The position numbers were made by a program, and so were the translations under genes. The notes beneath the pieces were generated by a model. The model saw nothing but the letters and a program-made list of their open reading frames with translations, ran no database searches and was not told the DNA's origin. 24,223 nucleotides of DNA from Pseudomonadaceae bacterium UBA836 (GTDB lineage Bacteria; Pseudomonadota; Gammaproteobacteria; Pseudomonadales; Pseudomonadaceae). The stretch covers positions 1 to 24,223 of the forward strand of contig DBHE01000236.1 of assembly GCA_002296055.1 (NCBI GenBank), given 5' to 3'. Each line of letters starts with the position of its first letter. Position 1 is the first letter of the stretch. Below, in pieces: positions 1 through 8,321 of this stretch.

Positions 1-48
1 GACCTCCTGCATGCCATGCAGGCGCTCTCCCAGCTGAGCTATAGCCCC
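1..48 (-). tRNA. tRNA-Ala(GGC), 5' part, cut by window edge
   Basis: Read on the minus strand from 48 downwards, the sequence starts GGGGCTATAGCTCAGC, a typical bacterial tRNA-Ala acceptor and D-arm. It continues into an anticodon arm with stem CCTGC/GCAGG and a 7-nt loop ATGGCAT, placing GGC at positions 34-36. The variable loop, T-arm and 3' end lie beyond position 1. The neighbourhood tRNA-Ala next to gltX is known from other Pseudomonas genomes. Confidence 0.93.
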
Positions 49-131
49 GTCTCAACGACGGTGCGCATATTAAGATTGACGCCCTGAGCTGTCAACAGAA
101 ATTTACGCAAAACAGCAACTTATCTAAAACA

Positions 132-234
132 AAGCCGCAAGCTGGAAGCTGTAAGCCGCAAGCTGATTGGGGTGGCGGCGAATCGCGGCGTAAGGCTCAA
201 ACCCTGCGCCGCTTTTGCTTCTAGCTTGCCGCTT
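132..234. repeat. Tandem and inverted GC-rich repeat between gltX and tRNA-Ala
   Basis: The 13-mer AAGCCGCAAGCTG occurs at 132-144 and again at 153-165 (period 21). Its near-complement TAGCTTGCCGCTT lies at 222-234, touching the gltX stop codon. Between them GCGGCG (185-190) faces CGCCGC (207-212). On the minus strand (gltX sense) the transcript can fold into a nested hairpin and then runs into TTTGTTTTAG, so it may serve as the gltX terminator. Short repeats of this type are common between Pseudomonas genes; this being one of them is inference. Confidence 0.6.
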
Positions 235-1709
235 CAGATGCTTTCCAGCTCTTTCTGCCACGCCTTGTTCTCTTTCTTCGAGGTGCCGCCCAGCATTTCG
301 ACGGTTTGACGCAGGCGGTAGCGTGTGAGGTCTGGGCCCAGGTGGGCCATGGCATCAAGTACTGACACCGAGCTGGCCTGGCCGGTGATGGCCGGGAACA
401 GCAGCGGCATCAGATCCCGCAACTTCAGCTCCATATAGCCAGCCACTGCCTGAATGACCGCGGTGATGTTGTCCTTGTCCCAGTCGCGCAGCGCTTCCAA
501 CTTCCACAGCAGCAGCTGCAGAGCCTTGCGTACGCCGTCGGCGTCCAGCTTCTTGTGGGCGAACAGCTCCGGCGCCGGGTCCACCTTGCCGGCCATAAAA
601 AAGCCCAGCAGGTTCGGCAGGTCGCTGAAGGTTTCAACACGGGTCTGAGCCAGCGAGATCATCGGCTTGAGGTAGGCCGGATTAAGCGCCCACTGCTGCA
701 CCGCAGCCGCAAAGGCATCCTCGGACAGTTCGCGAATCCATTGGCCGTTGAGCCACGACAGTTTTTCAATGTCGAATATCGGGCCACCCAGCGATACGCG
801 CTGAATGTCGAAGTGCTCAACCATCTCGGCCAGGGTGAACTTTTCACGCTCATCGGGCATGGACCAGCCCATGCGGCCCAGGTAGTTCAGCAGCGCCTCC
901 GGCAGATAGCCCATACGCTCGTAGAAGGTGATGCTGGTCGGGTTCTTGCGCTTGGACAGCTTGCTCTTGTCCGGGTTGCGCAGCAGCGGCATGTGGCACA
1001 GTGCGGGCATATCCCAGTCAAAGTACTGATACAGCAGAATGTGCTTGGGCGCAGAGTTGATCCACTCCTCGCCACGCAGCACATGGGTGATGCCCATCAG
1101 GTGGTCGTCCACCACATTAGCCAGGTGATACGTGGGCAGGCCGTCCGCCTTCATCAGCACCTGCATATCGACTTGCTCCCAGGGGATGTCAATCTCCCCG
1201 CGCAGCATGTCCTGCACCTTGCAGATACCCTCATTCGGCACCTTCATACGCACCACATGGGACTCTCCCGCCGCAACGCGGGCGCTGACTTCATCGCCGC
1301 TCAGATGCAGGCAATGGCCGTCGTAGCCGGGCGTCTGCTTGTTGGCCATTTGTTCAGCGCGCAAGGCATCAAGGCGCTCGCTAGAGCAGAAGCAACGGAA
1401 AGCGTGGCCCTTCTCGATCAGCTCTTCACTGTGCTGCTGATAAATGGCGCTGCGTTCGCTTTGGCGATACGGGCCGTGCGGGCCACCCACATCCGGACCC
1501 TCATCCCAGTTCAGCCCCAGCCAGCGCAGCGAATCCAGAATTTGCTGCTCGGAGGCAGCACTGGAGCGAACCTGGTCGGTATCTTCGATGCGCAGGATGA
1601 ACTGGCCACCGTGCTGACGGGCAAAGCACTGGTTAAACAATGCGATGTAGGCGGTGCCAACATGGGGGTCGCCAGTCGGGGACGGAGCAATGCGGGTACG
1701 AACAGTCAT
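234..1709 (-). CDS. gltX: Glutamate--tRNA ligase (GluRS)
   Basis: Class I aminoacyl-tRNA synthetase that charges tRNA-Glu with glutamate in the cytoplasm. The 491-aa length is typical. The N-terminal Rossmann fold carries the HIGH-type motif HVGT at residues 16-19 (within [11 protein letters not shown]), and the KMSKS-type loop reads KLSKR at 250-254. A zinc site is visible as C106, C108, Y129 and C133, the same spacing as in the Escherichia coli enzyme. The C-terminal third is the helical anticodon-binding domain. The ATG at 1709 is preceded by a purine-rich GAGAGAG. It faces a tRNA-Ala gene downstream and a same-strand LysR gene upstream, the arrangement I recall around gltX in P. aeruginosa. 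No anomalies were seen. Confidence 0.98.
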   Translation of the reverse strand: MTVRTRIAPSPTGDPHVGTAYIALFNQCFARQHGGQFILRIEDTDQVRSSAASEQQILDSLRWLGLNWDEGPDVGGPHGPYRQSERSAIYQQHSEELIEKGHAFRCFCSSERLDALRAEQMANKQTPGYDGHCLHLSGDEVSARVAAGESHVVRMKVPNEGICKVQDMLRGEIDIPWEQVDMQVLMKADGLPTYHLANVVDDHLMGITHVLRGEEWINSAPKHILLYQYFDWDMPALCHMPLLRNPDKSKLSKRKNPTSITFYERMGYLPEALLNYLGRMGWSMPDEREKFTLAEMVEHFDIQRVSLGGPIFDIEKLSWLNGQWIRELSEDAFAAAVQQWALNPAYLKPMISLAQTRVETFSDLPNLLGFFMAGKVDPAPELFAHKKLDADGVRKALQLLLWKLEALRDWDKDNITAVIQAVAGYMELKLRDLMPLLFPAITGQASSVSVLDAMAHLGPDLTRYRLRQTVEMLGGTSKKENKAWQKELESI

Positions 1710-1782
1710 GGACTCTCTCGATCAGACAGCCCGGCCGCGACCGAGCTGTATTGGTGTAATAGGCCGCCGATTTTATCAGGGC

Positions 1783-2685
1783 TCAGCCTTCAATCTCTAT
1801 ATAGTCGGACGCCCGCTCCTGCAGACGCTCGATGACAAAATCAATGAAGGCCTTGACCTTCATTGCCTGAAAGCGGCGTGAGGGATAAAGCGCGTACAGC
1901 TCACTGGACGGCAGGTGCGTATTCTCCAGCACGCGCACCAGCGTACCGTTCTCCACGCAAGGTTCGGCGATAAACGCCGGCACGTTGATAATGCCAGCGC
2001 CCGCCAGTGCGGCCTCGCGGGCGAAGGTGATGTTGTTTACCAGCAGCACGGGGTTGATCGGCACACTCACCGCCGGTTGCTCGAAGCGCCACTTGCGCGC
2101 CCCATCAACCAGCGCATGAATGCAGCGGTGAGCGCTCAACTCGGCTGGGGCTGCGGGCATACCGTAGCGCTTTATGTAGTCGGGGCTGGCGTACAGCTGG
2201 CGCGGGCTGGTCATCAAGCGGCGCGCCACCAGGCTGGAGTCCTGCGGGCGCCCAAGATGAATCACCACGTCTACGCCCTCTTCAACCGGGTCAACCGTGC
2301 GGGTACTCAACTCGACCTCGACCTGAATGGCCGGATAGGCGCGCATGAACTGCCCTACCACACCGCCGAGAAACAGCTGGCCAAATTCGATGGGCGAGCT
2401 GACCCGCAGCAACCCTGTTGGCTCGCGCTGCAGCTGCATGATTGCCTGCTCAGCCTCGGCAAACTCCTGCATGATCTGGCGACAGCGCTCATAGTAAGCC
2501 TGCCCGACCTCGGTGAGGCGCAACTTGCGGGTGGTACGGTTCAGTAGCCGCACGCCCAAACGCTCTTCAAGCTGGGCGATGCGCCGGCTCACGGTAGATT
2601 TCTGCATACCCAGCGTGGTCGCGGCGCTGGTAAAGCTGTGGCACTCGACTACCCGAGTGAAGATCAAGGCGTCATCCAGCCCCAT
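1783..2685 (-). CDS. LysR-family transcriptional regulator of the adjacent efflux operon (probable)
   Basis: A 300-aa LysR-type regulator. The N-terminal winged helix-turn-helix spans about residues 3-62 (recognition region near TLGMQKSTVSRRIAQLE), followed by a substrate-binding domain of the periplasmic-binding-protein fold (about 90-295). An in-frame ATG exists at 2772, but the start at 2685 is preferred. It gives the canonical LysR N-terminus (MGLDDALIFTRVVE) and normal family length, and AGGGGA lies about 9 nt upstream. It also frees the 102-bp divergent control region. The divergent position next to an EmrAB-type pump suggests it controls that pump in response to a toxic small molecule; the ligand cannot be told from sequence. 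The strand order LysR / EmrA / EmrB next to gltX matches PA3135-PA3137 as I recall it. Confidence 0.93.
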   Translation of the reverse strand: MGLDDALIFTRVVECHSFTSAATTLGMQKSTVSRRIAQLEERLGVRLLNRTTRKLRLTEVGQAYYERCRQIMQEFAEAEQAIMQLQREPTGLLRVSSPIEFGQLFLGGVVGQFMRAYPAIQVEVELSTRTVDPVEEGVDVVIHLGRPQDSSLVARRLMTSPRQLYASPDYIKRYGMPAAPAELSAHRCIHALVDGARKWRFEQPAVSVPINPVLLVNNITFAREAALAGAGIINVPAFIAEPCVENGTLVRVLENTHLPSSELYALYPSRRFQAMKVKAFIDFVIERLQERASDYIEIEG

Positions 2686-2689
2686 TACA

Positions 2690-2751
2690 ACTGTTCCCCT
2701 GCTGCAACAAAGTTTCCAGATTCTAGCGCCTCCGGCGCCCCGGGGAACAGT
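2690..2751. promoter_or_regulatory. Divergent control region with a widely spaced perfect inverted repeat
   Basis: ACTGTTCCCC at 2690-2699 is the exact reverse complement of GGGGAACAGT at 2742-2751; 42 bp separate the arms. The left arm includes the ribosome-binding site of the LysR gene; the right arm is 36 bp before the EmrA-type start. Two half-sites that far apart fit looping or two separate binding sites for the LysR protein, with autoregulation likely. This is inferred from layout; no footprint is known to me. Confidence 0.5.
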
Positions 2752-2787
2752 GTTAGAGTGCGGGCAGAACAAAAATTGAGGTAACGC

Positions 2788-3819
2788 ATGTCAGCCCGCG
2801 TCAGAGTCCGTCTGTTTGTCTTCCTGCTTATTTGTGCCCTGCTGGGCGCCGCTGCCTTTGCCCATTGGTGGCTGGTAGACCGCCATTACCAAGAGACCGA
2901 CAACGCCTACGTGCAGGGTGACATCACGCCGGTTTCCAGCCGGCTGTCCGGTCAAGTGCTCGATGTTCTGGTAAGCGACAACCAGTCAGTCGCCGCCGGC
3001 GACCTGCTGGTGCGCCTGGATGCGCGCGATTTCGAGATAGCCGTTGCCGAAGCCCGCGCCAATCTCGCGACTCGCCGTGCCGAGCAGCAACAGGCGCAGT
3101 CTCGTCTGACTCAGCAAGACAGCCTGATCGCTGCGGCTGCCGCCAATGTCGAGGCCAGCCAGGCCGAACAGCGGCGTATCGAGCTGGACATCAAACGCAT
3201 CACCCCCCTGCGTCAATCCGGCTACGCCTCGGAAGAGCAACTCAGTAACTTCCGCGCCCAGCTGGAGGTGGCCCGCGCCCAAGTCAGCAAGGCCCGCGCC
3301 GACCTGCAAACTCAAACCCTGGCCAAAGACACGCTCAGTGCCGACATCGCTCGTCTGGACGCGCAGATCCAAGTTGCTGAAGCGGCCGTAGACCAAGCTG
3401 AACTGGCACTGGAGCGCACCGAGATTCGCGCGCCTGTTGCCGGCCTGATCGGCCAGCGCACGGTGCGCATCGGCCAGAACGTCGCCCCCGGCAACCACCT
3501 GCTGGCGGTCGTGCCCAACAGCGACCTATGGGTCAAGGCCAATTTCAAGGAAACCCAGATCGACAAGATGCACGAAGGGCTGCGCGCGGAGCTGGTGTTC
3601 GACAGCTTCCCCGACCAGATCATTGAAGGCCGCGTACAGAGCCTCTTCCCGGCGTCCGGGGCCCAATTCAGCCTGCTTCCGCCGGACAATGCCACCGGCA
3701 ACTTTACCAAGGTCGTGCAGCGTATTCCGGTCAAGCTGGTCATCGATCCCGAGCACCCCTTCAGCGACCTTGTTCGCCCTGGCATGTCGGTGCACGTGAA
3801 GGTCGACCTGCGTGGCTGA
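2788..3819 (+). CDS. EmrA-type (HlyD family) membrane-fusion protein of a drug efflux pump
   Basis: Periplasmic adaptor linking an inner-membrane MFS pump to a TolC-type outer-membrane channel. The 343-aa protein has a short cytoplasmic start and one membrane anchor at about residues 8-27. The first half of a lipoyl domain follows (about 42-85, including QETDNAYVQGDITPVSSRL). A long Ala/Gln-rich coiled-coil hairpin spans about 85-205, and then come the second lipoyl half (IRAPVAGLIGQRTVRIGQ) and a beta-barrel domain. GAGGT at 2778-2782 is an excellent ribosome-binding site 5 nt before the ATG. Its stop codon overlaps the start of the permease gene by 8 bp, so the two are translated together. 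No outer-membrane factor gene is nearby, so a shared TolC-like protein is presumably used. Confidence 0.95.
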   Translation: MSARVRVRLFVFLLICALLGAAAFAHWWLVDRHYQETDNAYVQGDITPVSSRLSGQVLDVLVSDNQSVAAGDLLVRLDARDFEIAVAEARANLATRRAEQQQAQSRLTQQDSLIAAAAANVEASQAEQRRIELDIKRITPLRQSGYASEEQLSNFRAQLEVARAQVSKARADLQTQTLAKDTLSADIARLDAQIQVAEAAVDQAELALERTEIRAPVAGLIGQRTVRIGQNVAPGNHLLAVVPNSDLWVKANFKETQIDKMHEGLRAELVFDSFPDQIIEGRVQSLFPASGAQFSLLPPDNATGNFTKVVQRIPVKLVIDPEHPFSDLVRPGMSVHVKVDLRG

Positions 3820-5383
3820 TGCCGGCTTCAACAACGAGATTCCACCACCGAGCAGACGCGACTGGATCGCCCTGCTCAGCGCCATCCTCGGCGCCTTTAT
3901 GGCGATTCTCGACATCCAGATCATCAACTCCTCGCTGAAGGACATTCAGGGCGCGCTGTCGGCGACCATCGAGGAAGGCTCCTGGATTTCCACCTCCTAT
4001 CTGGTGGCCGAGATCATCATTATTCCGCTGGCGGCCTGGTTGACCACCATCTTCTCGCCGCGACGCTTTGCGGTCACCATCTCCACCATCTTCGTCATTG
4101 CCTCGCTGTTGTGCTCCATGGCCTGGAGCCTGGAAAGCATGATCGTGTTCCGCGCCTTGCAAGGCCTGGCCGGCGGCGCACTGATCCCTTTCGCCTTCAC
4201 CCTGATTCTGACCAAGCTACCGCCCGCCCAGCGCCCCAAAGGCATGGCAATGTTCGCCATAACCGCCACCTTCGCCCCGTCAATCGGGCCCACTATCGGC
4301 GGCTGGCTGACCGAAAACTTCGGTTGGGAATACATTTTCTATATCAATATCTTCCCGGGCATTCTGATGGCCGCTGGCTTGATGTACGGCCTGGACAAGG
4401 CCAAGCCACGCTGGGACCTGCTGCGTCAGGGCGACTACATTGGCATCGCTACCATGGCAATCGGCCTGGGCTGCCTGCAGGTGTTTCTGGAAGAGGGGCA
4501 TCGCGAGGACTGGTTTGAGTCACGACTGATCATGACCCTGGCGATCATTGCCTTCATTAGTCTGTGCTGCTTCGTAATAGTCCAACTGACCCGCGACAAT
4601 CCGTTGGTAAACCTGCGCCTGCTGAAGGACCGCAACTTTCTGCTCGGCAGCCTGGCCAATATCGGCCTGGGCGTTGGCCTTTACGGCACGGTGTTCGTGC
4701 TGCCGGTCTACCTGGCCCAGATTCAAGGCTACAACGCGCTGCAGATCGGCCAGGTCATCATGTGGATGGGCATCCCGCAGCTATTGATCATTCCGCTGGT
4801 GCCGATCTTGATGCGGTTTATCGATGCTCGCCTGATCTGCGCGACGGGCTTTTTTCTGTTTGCCTTCGCCAGTTTCTTCAGCGGCCGCCTAAACCTGGAC
4901 TTTGCCGGTGACCAGTTCATCGCTATCCAGATTTTCCGTGCCTTCGGCCAGCCGATGGTGCTGGTGCCCATGTCGATCATCGCCACCGCCATGATCGCGC
5001 CCTCGCAAGCCGGGTCAGCCTCCAGCCTGTACAACATTCTGCGCAATCTGGGCGGCGCCATCGGGATCGCCGCGCTCGCAACCATCCTCGATAGCCGCGC
5101 CAAGTACTACTTTGACTTTTTGCGTGAGCACATCACGCCCGGTAATCCGGCGTTTCAGGAGCGCATGCAACTGCTCACCACTCAGGTCGGCGACCCCCAG
5201 GCTGCGCTGCAGTTGCTCAATAACCAGGTGCATCAGCAAGCGGCAATCATGGCCTACAACGATGCCTTTCACCTGATCGCCATCATGCTCGGCTTCTCGA
5301 TGGTATTCGTGCTGATGTGCCGCGCCCTTCCCAAAGCAGAGCCAGCGCCGGCTTCCAGCACTGCCGAGCCCGCCCACAGCTGA
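3812..5383 (+). CDS. EmrB-type DHA2-family MFS efflux permease
   Basis: Proton-driven multidrug exporter of the DHA2 (14-helix) major facilitator group. The 523-aa protein has the DHA2 first-helix signature around residues 28-46 (FMAILDIQIINSSLKDI). The antiporter motif C is GPTIGGWL at 159-166, and many hydrophobic helices run to about residue 505. The reading frame opens with GTG at 3812, inside the end of the EmrA-type gene. No in-frame ATG lies near it, and GAAGG at about 3798 supports this start. The tail (about 505-523) is Pro/Ala-rich and soluble. Substrates cannot be predicted from sequence. A small hairpin with a T-run follows the stop codon. Confidence 0.95.
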   Translation: MADAGFNNEIPPPSRRDWIALLSAILGAFMAILDIQIINSSLKDIQGALSATIEEGSWISTSYLVAEIIIIPLAAWLTTIFSPRRFAVTISTIFVIASLLCSMAWSLESMIVFRALQGLAGGALIPFAFTLILTKLPPAQRPKGMAMFAITATFAPSIGPTIGGWLTENFGWEYIFYINIFPGILMAAGLMYGLDKAKPRWDLLRQGDYIGIATMAIGLGCLQVFLEEGHREDWFESRLIMTLAIIAFISLCCFVIVQLTRDNPLVNLRLLKDRNFLLGSLANIGLGVGLYGTVFVLPVYLAQIQGYNALQIGQVIMWMGIPQLLIIPLVPILMRFIDARLICATGFFLFAFASFFSGRLNLDFAGDQFIAIQIFRAFGQPMVLVPMSIIATAMIAPSQAGSASSLYNILRNLGGAIGIAALATILDSRAKYYFDFLREHITPGNPAFQERMQLLTTQVGDPQAALQLLNNQVHQQAAIMAYNDAFHLIAIMLGFSMVFVLMCRALPKAEPAPASSTAEPAHS

Positions 5384-5403
5384 GCCTTTACGCGGCGCAT
5401 CCC

Positions 5404-5429
5404 GCTGGCGGCCAGCTGTGTCTTTTTTT
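5404..5429 (+). terminator. Probable intrinsic terminator after the efflux operon
   Basis: GCTGG (5404-5408), loop CGG, CCAGC (5412-5416), then TGTGTC and seven T residues (5423-5429), 20 bp after the EmrB-type stop codon. The stem is short but GC-rich and the T-run is clear. Confidence 0.55.
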
Positions 5430-5472
5430 GAGCACCCTATGGCAATAGAGCATCCCTGCGAGTAGCATCAGC

Positions 5473-5492
5473 GAATATTGTCAAAAATATTC
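5473..5492. promoter_or_regulatory. 20-bp palindrome, candidate operator of the FAD oxidase gene
   Basis: GAATATT (5473-5479) and AATATTC (5486-5492) are perfect inverted 7-mers separated by 6 bp, ending 21 bp before the ATG at 5514. An overlapping ATTGT-N12-ACAAT dyad (5476-5497) is also present. The AT-rich palindrome stands out in GC-rich DNA. A dimeric repressor site is likely; a PuuR/PauR-type polyamine regulator is a guess from the gene it precedes. Confidence 0.5.
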
Positions 5493-5513
5493 AACAATCG
5501 CATAGGTGCACTC

Positions 5514-6797
5514 ATGGTCGAGACTCAACACACCACGTCCTATTACGCCGCCTCGGCCAACCCTTCGCCAGCGCGCCCCGCGCTGCAGGGCGCCAGCGAG
5601 ACTGATGTTTGCGTGGTGGGTGCTGGCTTCACCGGTATTTCGGCCGCCCTGCATCTTGCCGAACAGGGCTTTCGGGTCACCGTGCTGGAGGCTGTGCAGG
5701 TGGGTTTCGGCGCATCTGGACGCAACGGCGGACAAATCGTCAACAGCTACAGCCGCGATATCGACGTTATCGAGCGTACCCTGGGCGCCGACCAGGCTCG
5801 CCTGCTGGGCGAAATGGCCTTTGAGGGCGGTCGCATCATACGCGAACGGGTCGCGCGCTATGGCATCGATTGCGATTTGAAAGACGGAGGCGTGTTCGCG
5901 GCGTTTAACGCCAAGCACATGCAGCACCTGGAGGCACAGAAGAAGCTCTGGGAACGCTATGGCAACACCCAGCTAGAGCTGCTCGATGAGCGCCGTATCC
6001 GCGAGGTGGTCAATACCGACATTTACGTCGGCGGTATGCTGGACATGAGTGGCGGCCACATACACCCCCTGAACCTGGTGCTAGGCGAGGCCGCTGCGTT
6101 TGAATCGCTGGGTGGCGTCATTCATGAACATTCGCCGGTAACCCGCATCGACCAGGGCGAGAACCCCGTGGTGCACACGGCCAACGGGCAAGTCAAAGCA
6201 CGCTACGTCATCGTTGCCGGCAACGCCTACCTTGGCGATCTGCTGCCGCAGCTGGCAGCCAAGTCCATGCCCTGCGGGACGCAGGTTATTACTACCGAGC
6301 CCCTGTCCGAAGAGCTTGCCAGTTCACTGCTGCCACAGGACTACTGCGTCGAAGACTGCGCCTATCTGCTGGACTACTACCGGCTCTCCGGCGACCGCCG
6401 CCTGATCTTTGGCGGTGGCGTGGTCTACGGCGCCCGCGACCCCAGTAACATCGAGGCGCTGATTCGTCCGAACCTGATTAAAACCTTTCCGCAGCTCAAG
6501 GACGTAAAGATCGATTACGCCTGGACCGGCAATTTCCTGCTCACCCTATCGCGCTTGCCACAGGTCGGTCGCATCGGCAGCAACATTTATTACTCACAGG
6601 GATGCAGCGGACACGGGGTCACCTTTACCCACGTTGCCGGGCGTGTTCTGGCCGAAGTGCTGCGCGGCCAGGCCGAGCGATTTGACGCCTTCGCCGCCCT
6701 GCCACACTACCCCTTCCCGGGCGGCCGCTTGCTGCGTGTGCCATTTACTGCCATTGGTGCCTGGTACTACCAGATGCGTGACAAGTTTGGGCTGTAG
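5514..6797 (+). CDS. pauB: FAD-dependent oxidase, gamma-glutamylputrescine oxidoreductase type (PuuB/PauB)
   Basis: Member of the DAO/glycine-oxidase flavoprotein family that oxidises the amine of gamma-glutamylated polyamines during putrescine and polyamine catabolism, releasing H2O2 and ammonia. The 427-aa length matches PuuB. The FAD-binding Rossmann motif is G36-x-G38-x-x-G41 with the ribose-binding acidic residue E59. The family stretch GFGASGRNGGQ follows at about residues 65-75, and a C-terminal FAD motif is visible in QGCSGHGVTFTHVAG. A TTG-initiated extension from 5478 is possible, but the ATG at 5514 is chosen. It gives the expected N-terminus (MVETQHTTSYYAASANP), and the extension would run through the palindrome. 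No glutamylpolyamine synthetase or aldehyde dehydrogenase gene sits beside it, so substrate assignment rests on sequence resemblance alone. Confidence 0.88.
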   Translation: MVETQHTTSYYAASANPSPARPALQGASETDVCVVGAGFTGISAALHLAEQGFRVTVLEAVQVGFGASGRNGGQIVNSYSRDIDVIERTLGADQARLLGEMAFEGGRIIRERVARYGIDCDLKDGGVFAAFNAKHMQHLEAQKKLWERYGNTQLELLDERRIREVVNTDIYVGGMLDMSGGHIHPLNLVLGEAAAFESLGGVIHEHSPVTRIDQGENPVVHTANGQVKARYVIVAGNAYLGDLLPQLAAKSMPCGTQVITTEPLSEELASSLLPQDYCVEDCAYLLDYYRLSGDRRLIFGGGVVYGARDPSNIEALIRPNLIKTFPQLKDVKIDYAWTGNFLLTLSRLPQVGRIGSNIYYSQGCSGHGVTFTHVAGRVLAEVLRGQAERFDAFAALPHYPFPGGRLLRVPFTAIGAWYYQMRDKFGL

Positions 6798-6964
6798 TCA
6801 GCGCCACACGGGAGGTGAAGCAGATCACAACTGCAGTGGCACTTTGGAACCTCTAGCCGTTGCACAGGTCGTTTAAAGGGAGCGCAGCATGCGCATCGGA
6901 CGGCCACCCTCCGGTGGTTGAAAGCTTCCATGCAGGGAAGCCACAACAGAATGAGGAATAACCC

Positions 6965-7366
6965 ATGACTTTCATGCGATCCACCAAGCGTTACCTGTCT
7001 ATCCTGCTGACCGCACTGTTCATGCTGACCTCCATGGCCAGCCTCCAAGCCCAGGCCGCCATGGTCGGTACCGGCGAAGCCGTCGCCCAGCAACAGCTGA
7101 GTGTCGACCGCGCCGAACTCAAGGCGATGCTCGACGATCAGGCAGTGCAGGATAAGCTGGCCAGCCTCGGCGTCTCTCAGGACCAGGTCGAAAAGCGTAT
7201 CGACAGCCTGACCGCCGATGAACTTGCCCAGTTCAACAGCCAGCTGGATGACGCGCCGGCCGGCGCTGGTATTGTCGGCATCATCGTGCTGTTTCTGGTG
7301 ATCTTCATCATTACCGACATGCTCTGCGCAACCAACATCTACAGCTTCATCAACTGCGTGAATTAA
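6965..7366 (+). CDS. PA2779-family exported membrane protein of unknown function
   Basis: A 133-aa protein with an N-terminal signal sequence (hydrophobic core about residues 10-26, likely cut near AQA-A at 31). A charged helical middle part follows (about 45-95), and then a C-terminal membrane segment (about 102-119, GIVGIIVLFLVIFIITDML). It ends in a 13-residue tail containing two cysteines. I recognise the pattern as the PA2779 family, which in Pseudomonas is found next to PA2778-family peptidases. TGAGGA lies about 9 nt before the ATG at 6965. The next gene begins 3 bp after its stop, so the pair is an operon and probably works as a unit. Biochemical function is unknown. Confidence 0.85.
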   Translation: MTFMRSTKRYLSILLTALFMLTSMASLQAQAAMVGTGEAVAQQQLSVDRAELKAMLDDQAVQDKLASLGVSQDQVEKRIDSLTADELAQFNSQLDDAPAGAGIVGIIVLFLVIFIITDMLCATNIYSFINCVN

Positions 7367-7369
7367 ACC

Positions 7370-8290
7370 ATGTACAAGGCTATGCGCCTTGGCCTGCTAC
7401 TAGGGCTGACAGCCATGCTGTCAGCCTGTGCCGGCCTCGCCCCTCGCACCACTCCCGATCTGCCCACTGACCTGCCCCCCAACCGCTTGCTGACTGACCT
7501 GCCCTTCCACGCGCAGGACGCCTATCAGTGCGGCCCAGCATCGCTGTCCATGCTGTTAGGCCAACGGGGAATCCAGATCAGCCCTGAGCAACTGAAGGGC
7601 CGGGTTTATCTGCCCGAACGTCAAGGCACATTGCAGGTAGAGATGGTCGCTGCCGCACGCGAGCAAGGGCTGCTTGTCTACCCGCTGGCTCCAGAGCTGG
7701 ACGCCATCTTGCGCGAATTGGACGACGGCAATGCAGTGCTTGTAATGCAGAACCTGGCCTTCGACTGGTATCCCCAGTGGCACTACGCGGTTGCCGTGGG
7801 CTACGACCTGAATACCCAGGAGTTGATCTTGCACTCAGGGCTCAATGCCCGACAGCGCGAGCCCTTCGCACTCTTTATGCGAACCTGGGAACGAGCTGAG
7901 CATTGGGCGCGGGTTGCAGTACCGCCGGGCCGTATCCCGGCCAGCGCCGAGCCTCTGCCCTTCCTCGCCGCAGCAGCCGATCTGGAGCAATTGGGTCAAA
8001 CCGACAACGCTGCCAAAGCTTACCAAGCCGCCGCCGAGCGTTGGCCAGATCAACCCGCAGCGCTGCTGGGCCTGGGCAACATCGCCTGGAACAACGGCCA
8101 GCAAGCAGAGGCTATCGAGCATTTCAGCGAGTTGGTACGCCGTTTCCCAGAGTACCCCGCCGGATGGAACAACCTGGCCACCGGCATGCAGGAGATGGGT
8201 TGTGACGCCGCTGCCGAGCAGGTGCGCGCCTGCGCTGCAGACAGCCAGAGTGCCAGCGATGGTAGCTGCATGATCCCAGTCTGTCGCTAA
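7370..8290 (+). CDS. PA2778-family lipoprotein: C39-like cysteine peptidase with TPR-like repeats
   Basis: A 306-aa lipoprotein. A signal peptide with lipobox LSAC places the lipidated cysteine at residue 20; Ala at +2 favours the outer membrane. Residues about 40-185 form a papain-like C39 peptidase domain. The catalytic Cys54 lies in QCGPASLSML (the oxyanion Gln is Q53), the catalytic His is probably H138 (QWHYAVAVGYD), and the acidic partner may be D146. Residues about 195-290 are TPR-like helical repeats for protein contact. It starts 3 bp after the PA2779-family gene, with no ribosome-binding site of its own beyond weak purines, so translation is probably coupled. C39 domains usually cut small leader peptides; the partner protein is the obvious candidate substrate, but this is inference. 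Confidence 0.87.
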   Translation: MYKAMRLGLLLGLTAMLSACAGLAPRTTPDLPTDLPPNRLLTDLPFHAQDAYQCGPASLSMLLGQRGIQISPEQLKGRVYLPERQGTLQVEMVAAAREQGLLVYPLAPELDAILRELDDGNAVLVMQNLAFDWYPQWHYAVAVGYDLNTQELILHSGLNARQREPFALFMRTWERAEHWARVAVPPGRIPASAEPLPFLAAAADLEQLGQTDNAAKAYQAAAERWPDQPAALLGLGNIAWNNGQQAEAIEHFSELVRRFPEYPAGWNNLATGMQEMGCDAAAEQVRACAADSQSASDGSCMIPVCR

Positions 8291-8321
8291 CCTTCAAAGC
8301 GACATGCGCCACTTTTCCCCA

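Noticed and set aside
555..1835. Plus-strand open frame of 426 codons opposite gltX
   Set aside because: Complement of a certain synthetase gene; composition (His, Gln, Val, Arg rich) is that of a shadow frame and no domain is recognisable.
2686..2772. 29-codon N-terminal extension of the LysR regulator
   Set aside because: It is unlike any LysR N-terminus, contains the divergent control region, and the ATG at 2685 has a proper ribosome-binding site.
5478..5513. TTG start giving 12 extra residues for the FAD oxidase
   Set aside because: The extension would run through the palindrome, has no ribosome-binding site, and the ATG at 5514 gives the normal family N-terminus and length.
6837..6851. 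TGGCAC upstream of the PA2779-family gene as a sigma-54 promoter
   Set aside because: The -24 half is perfect, but the position 10 bp after GG is CC, not GC, and no TTGC follows.
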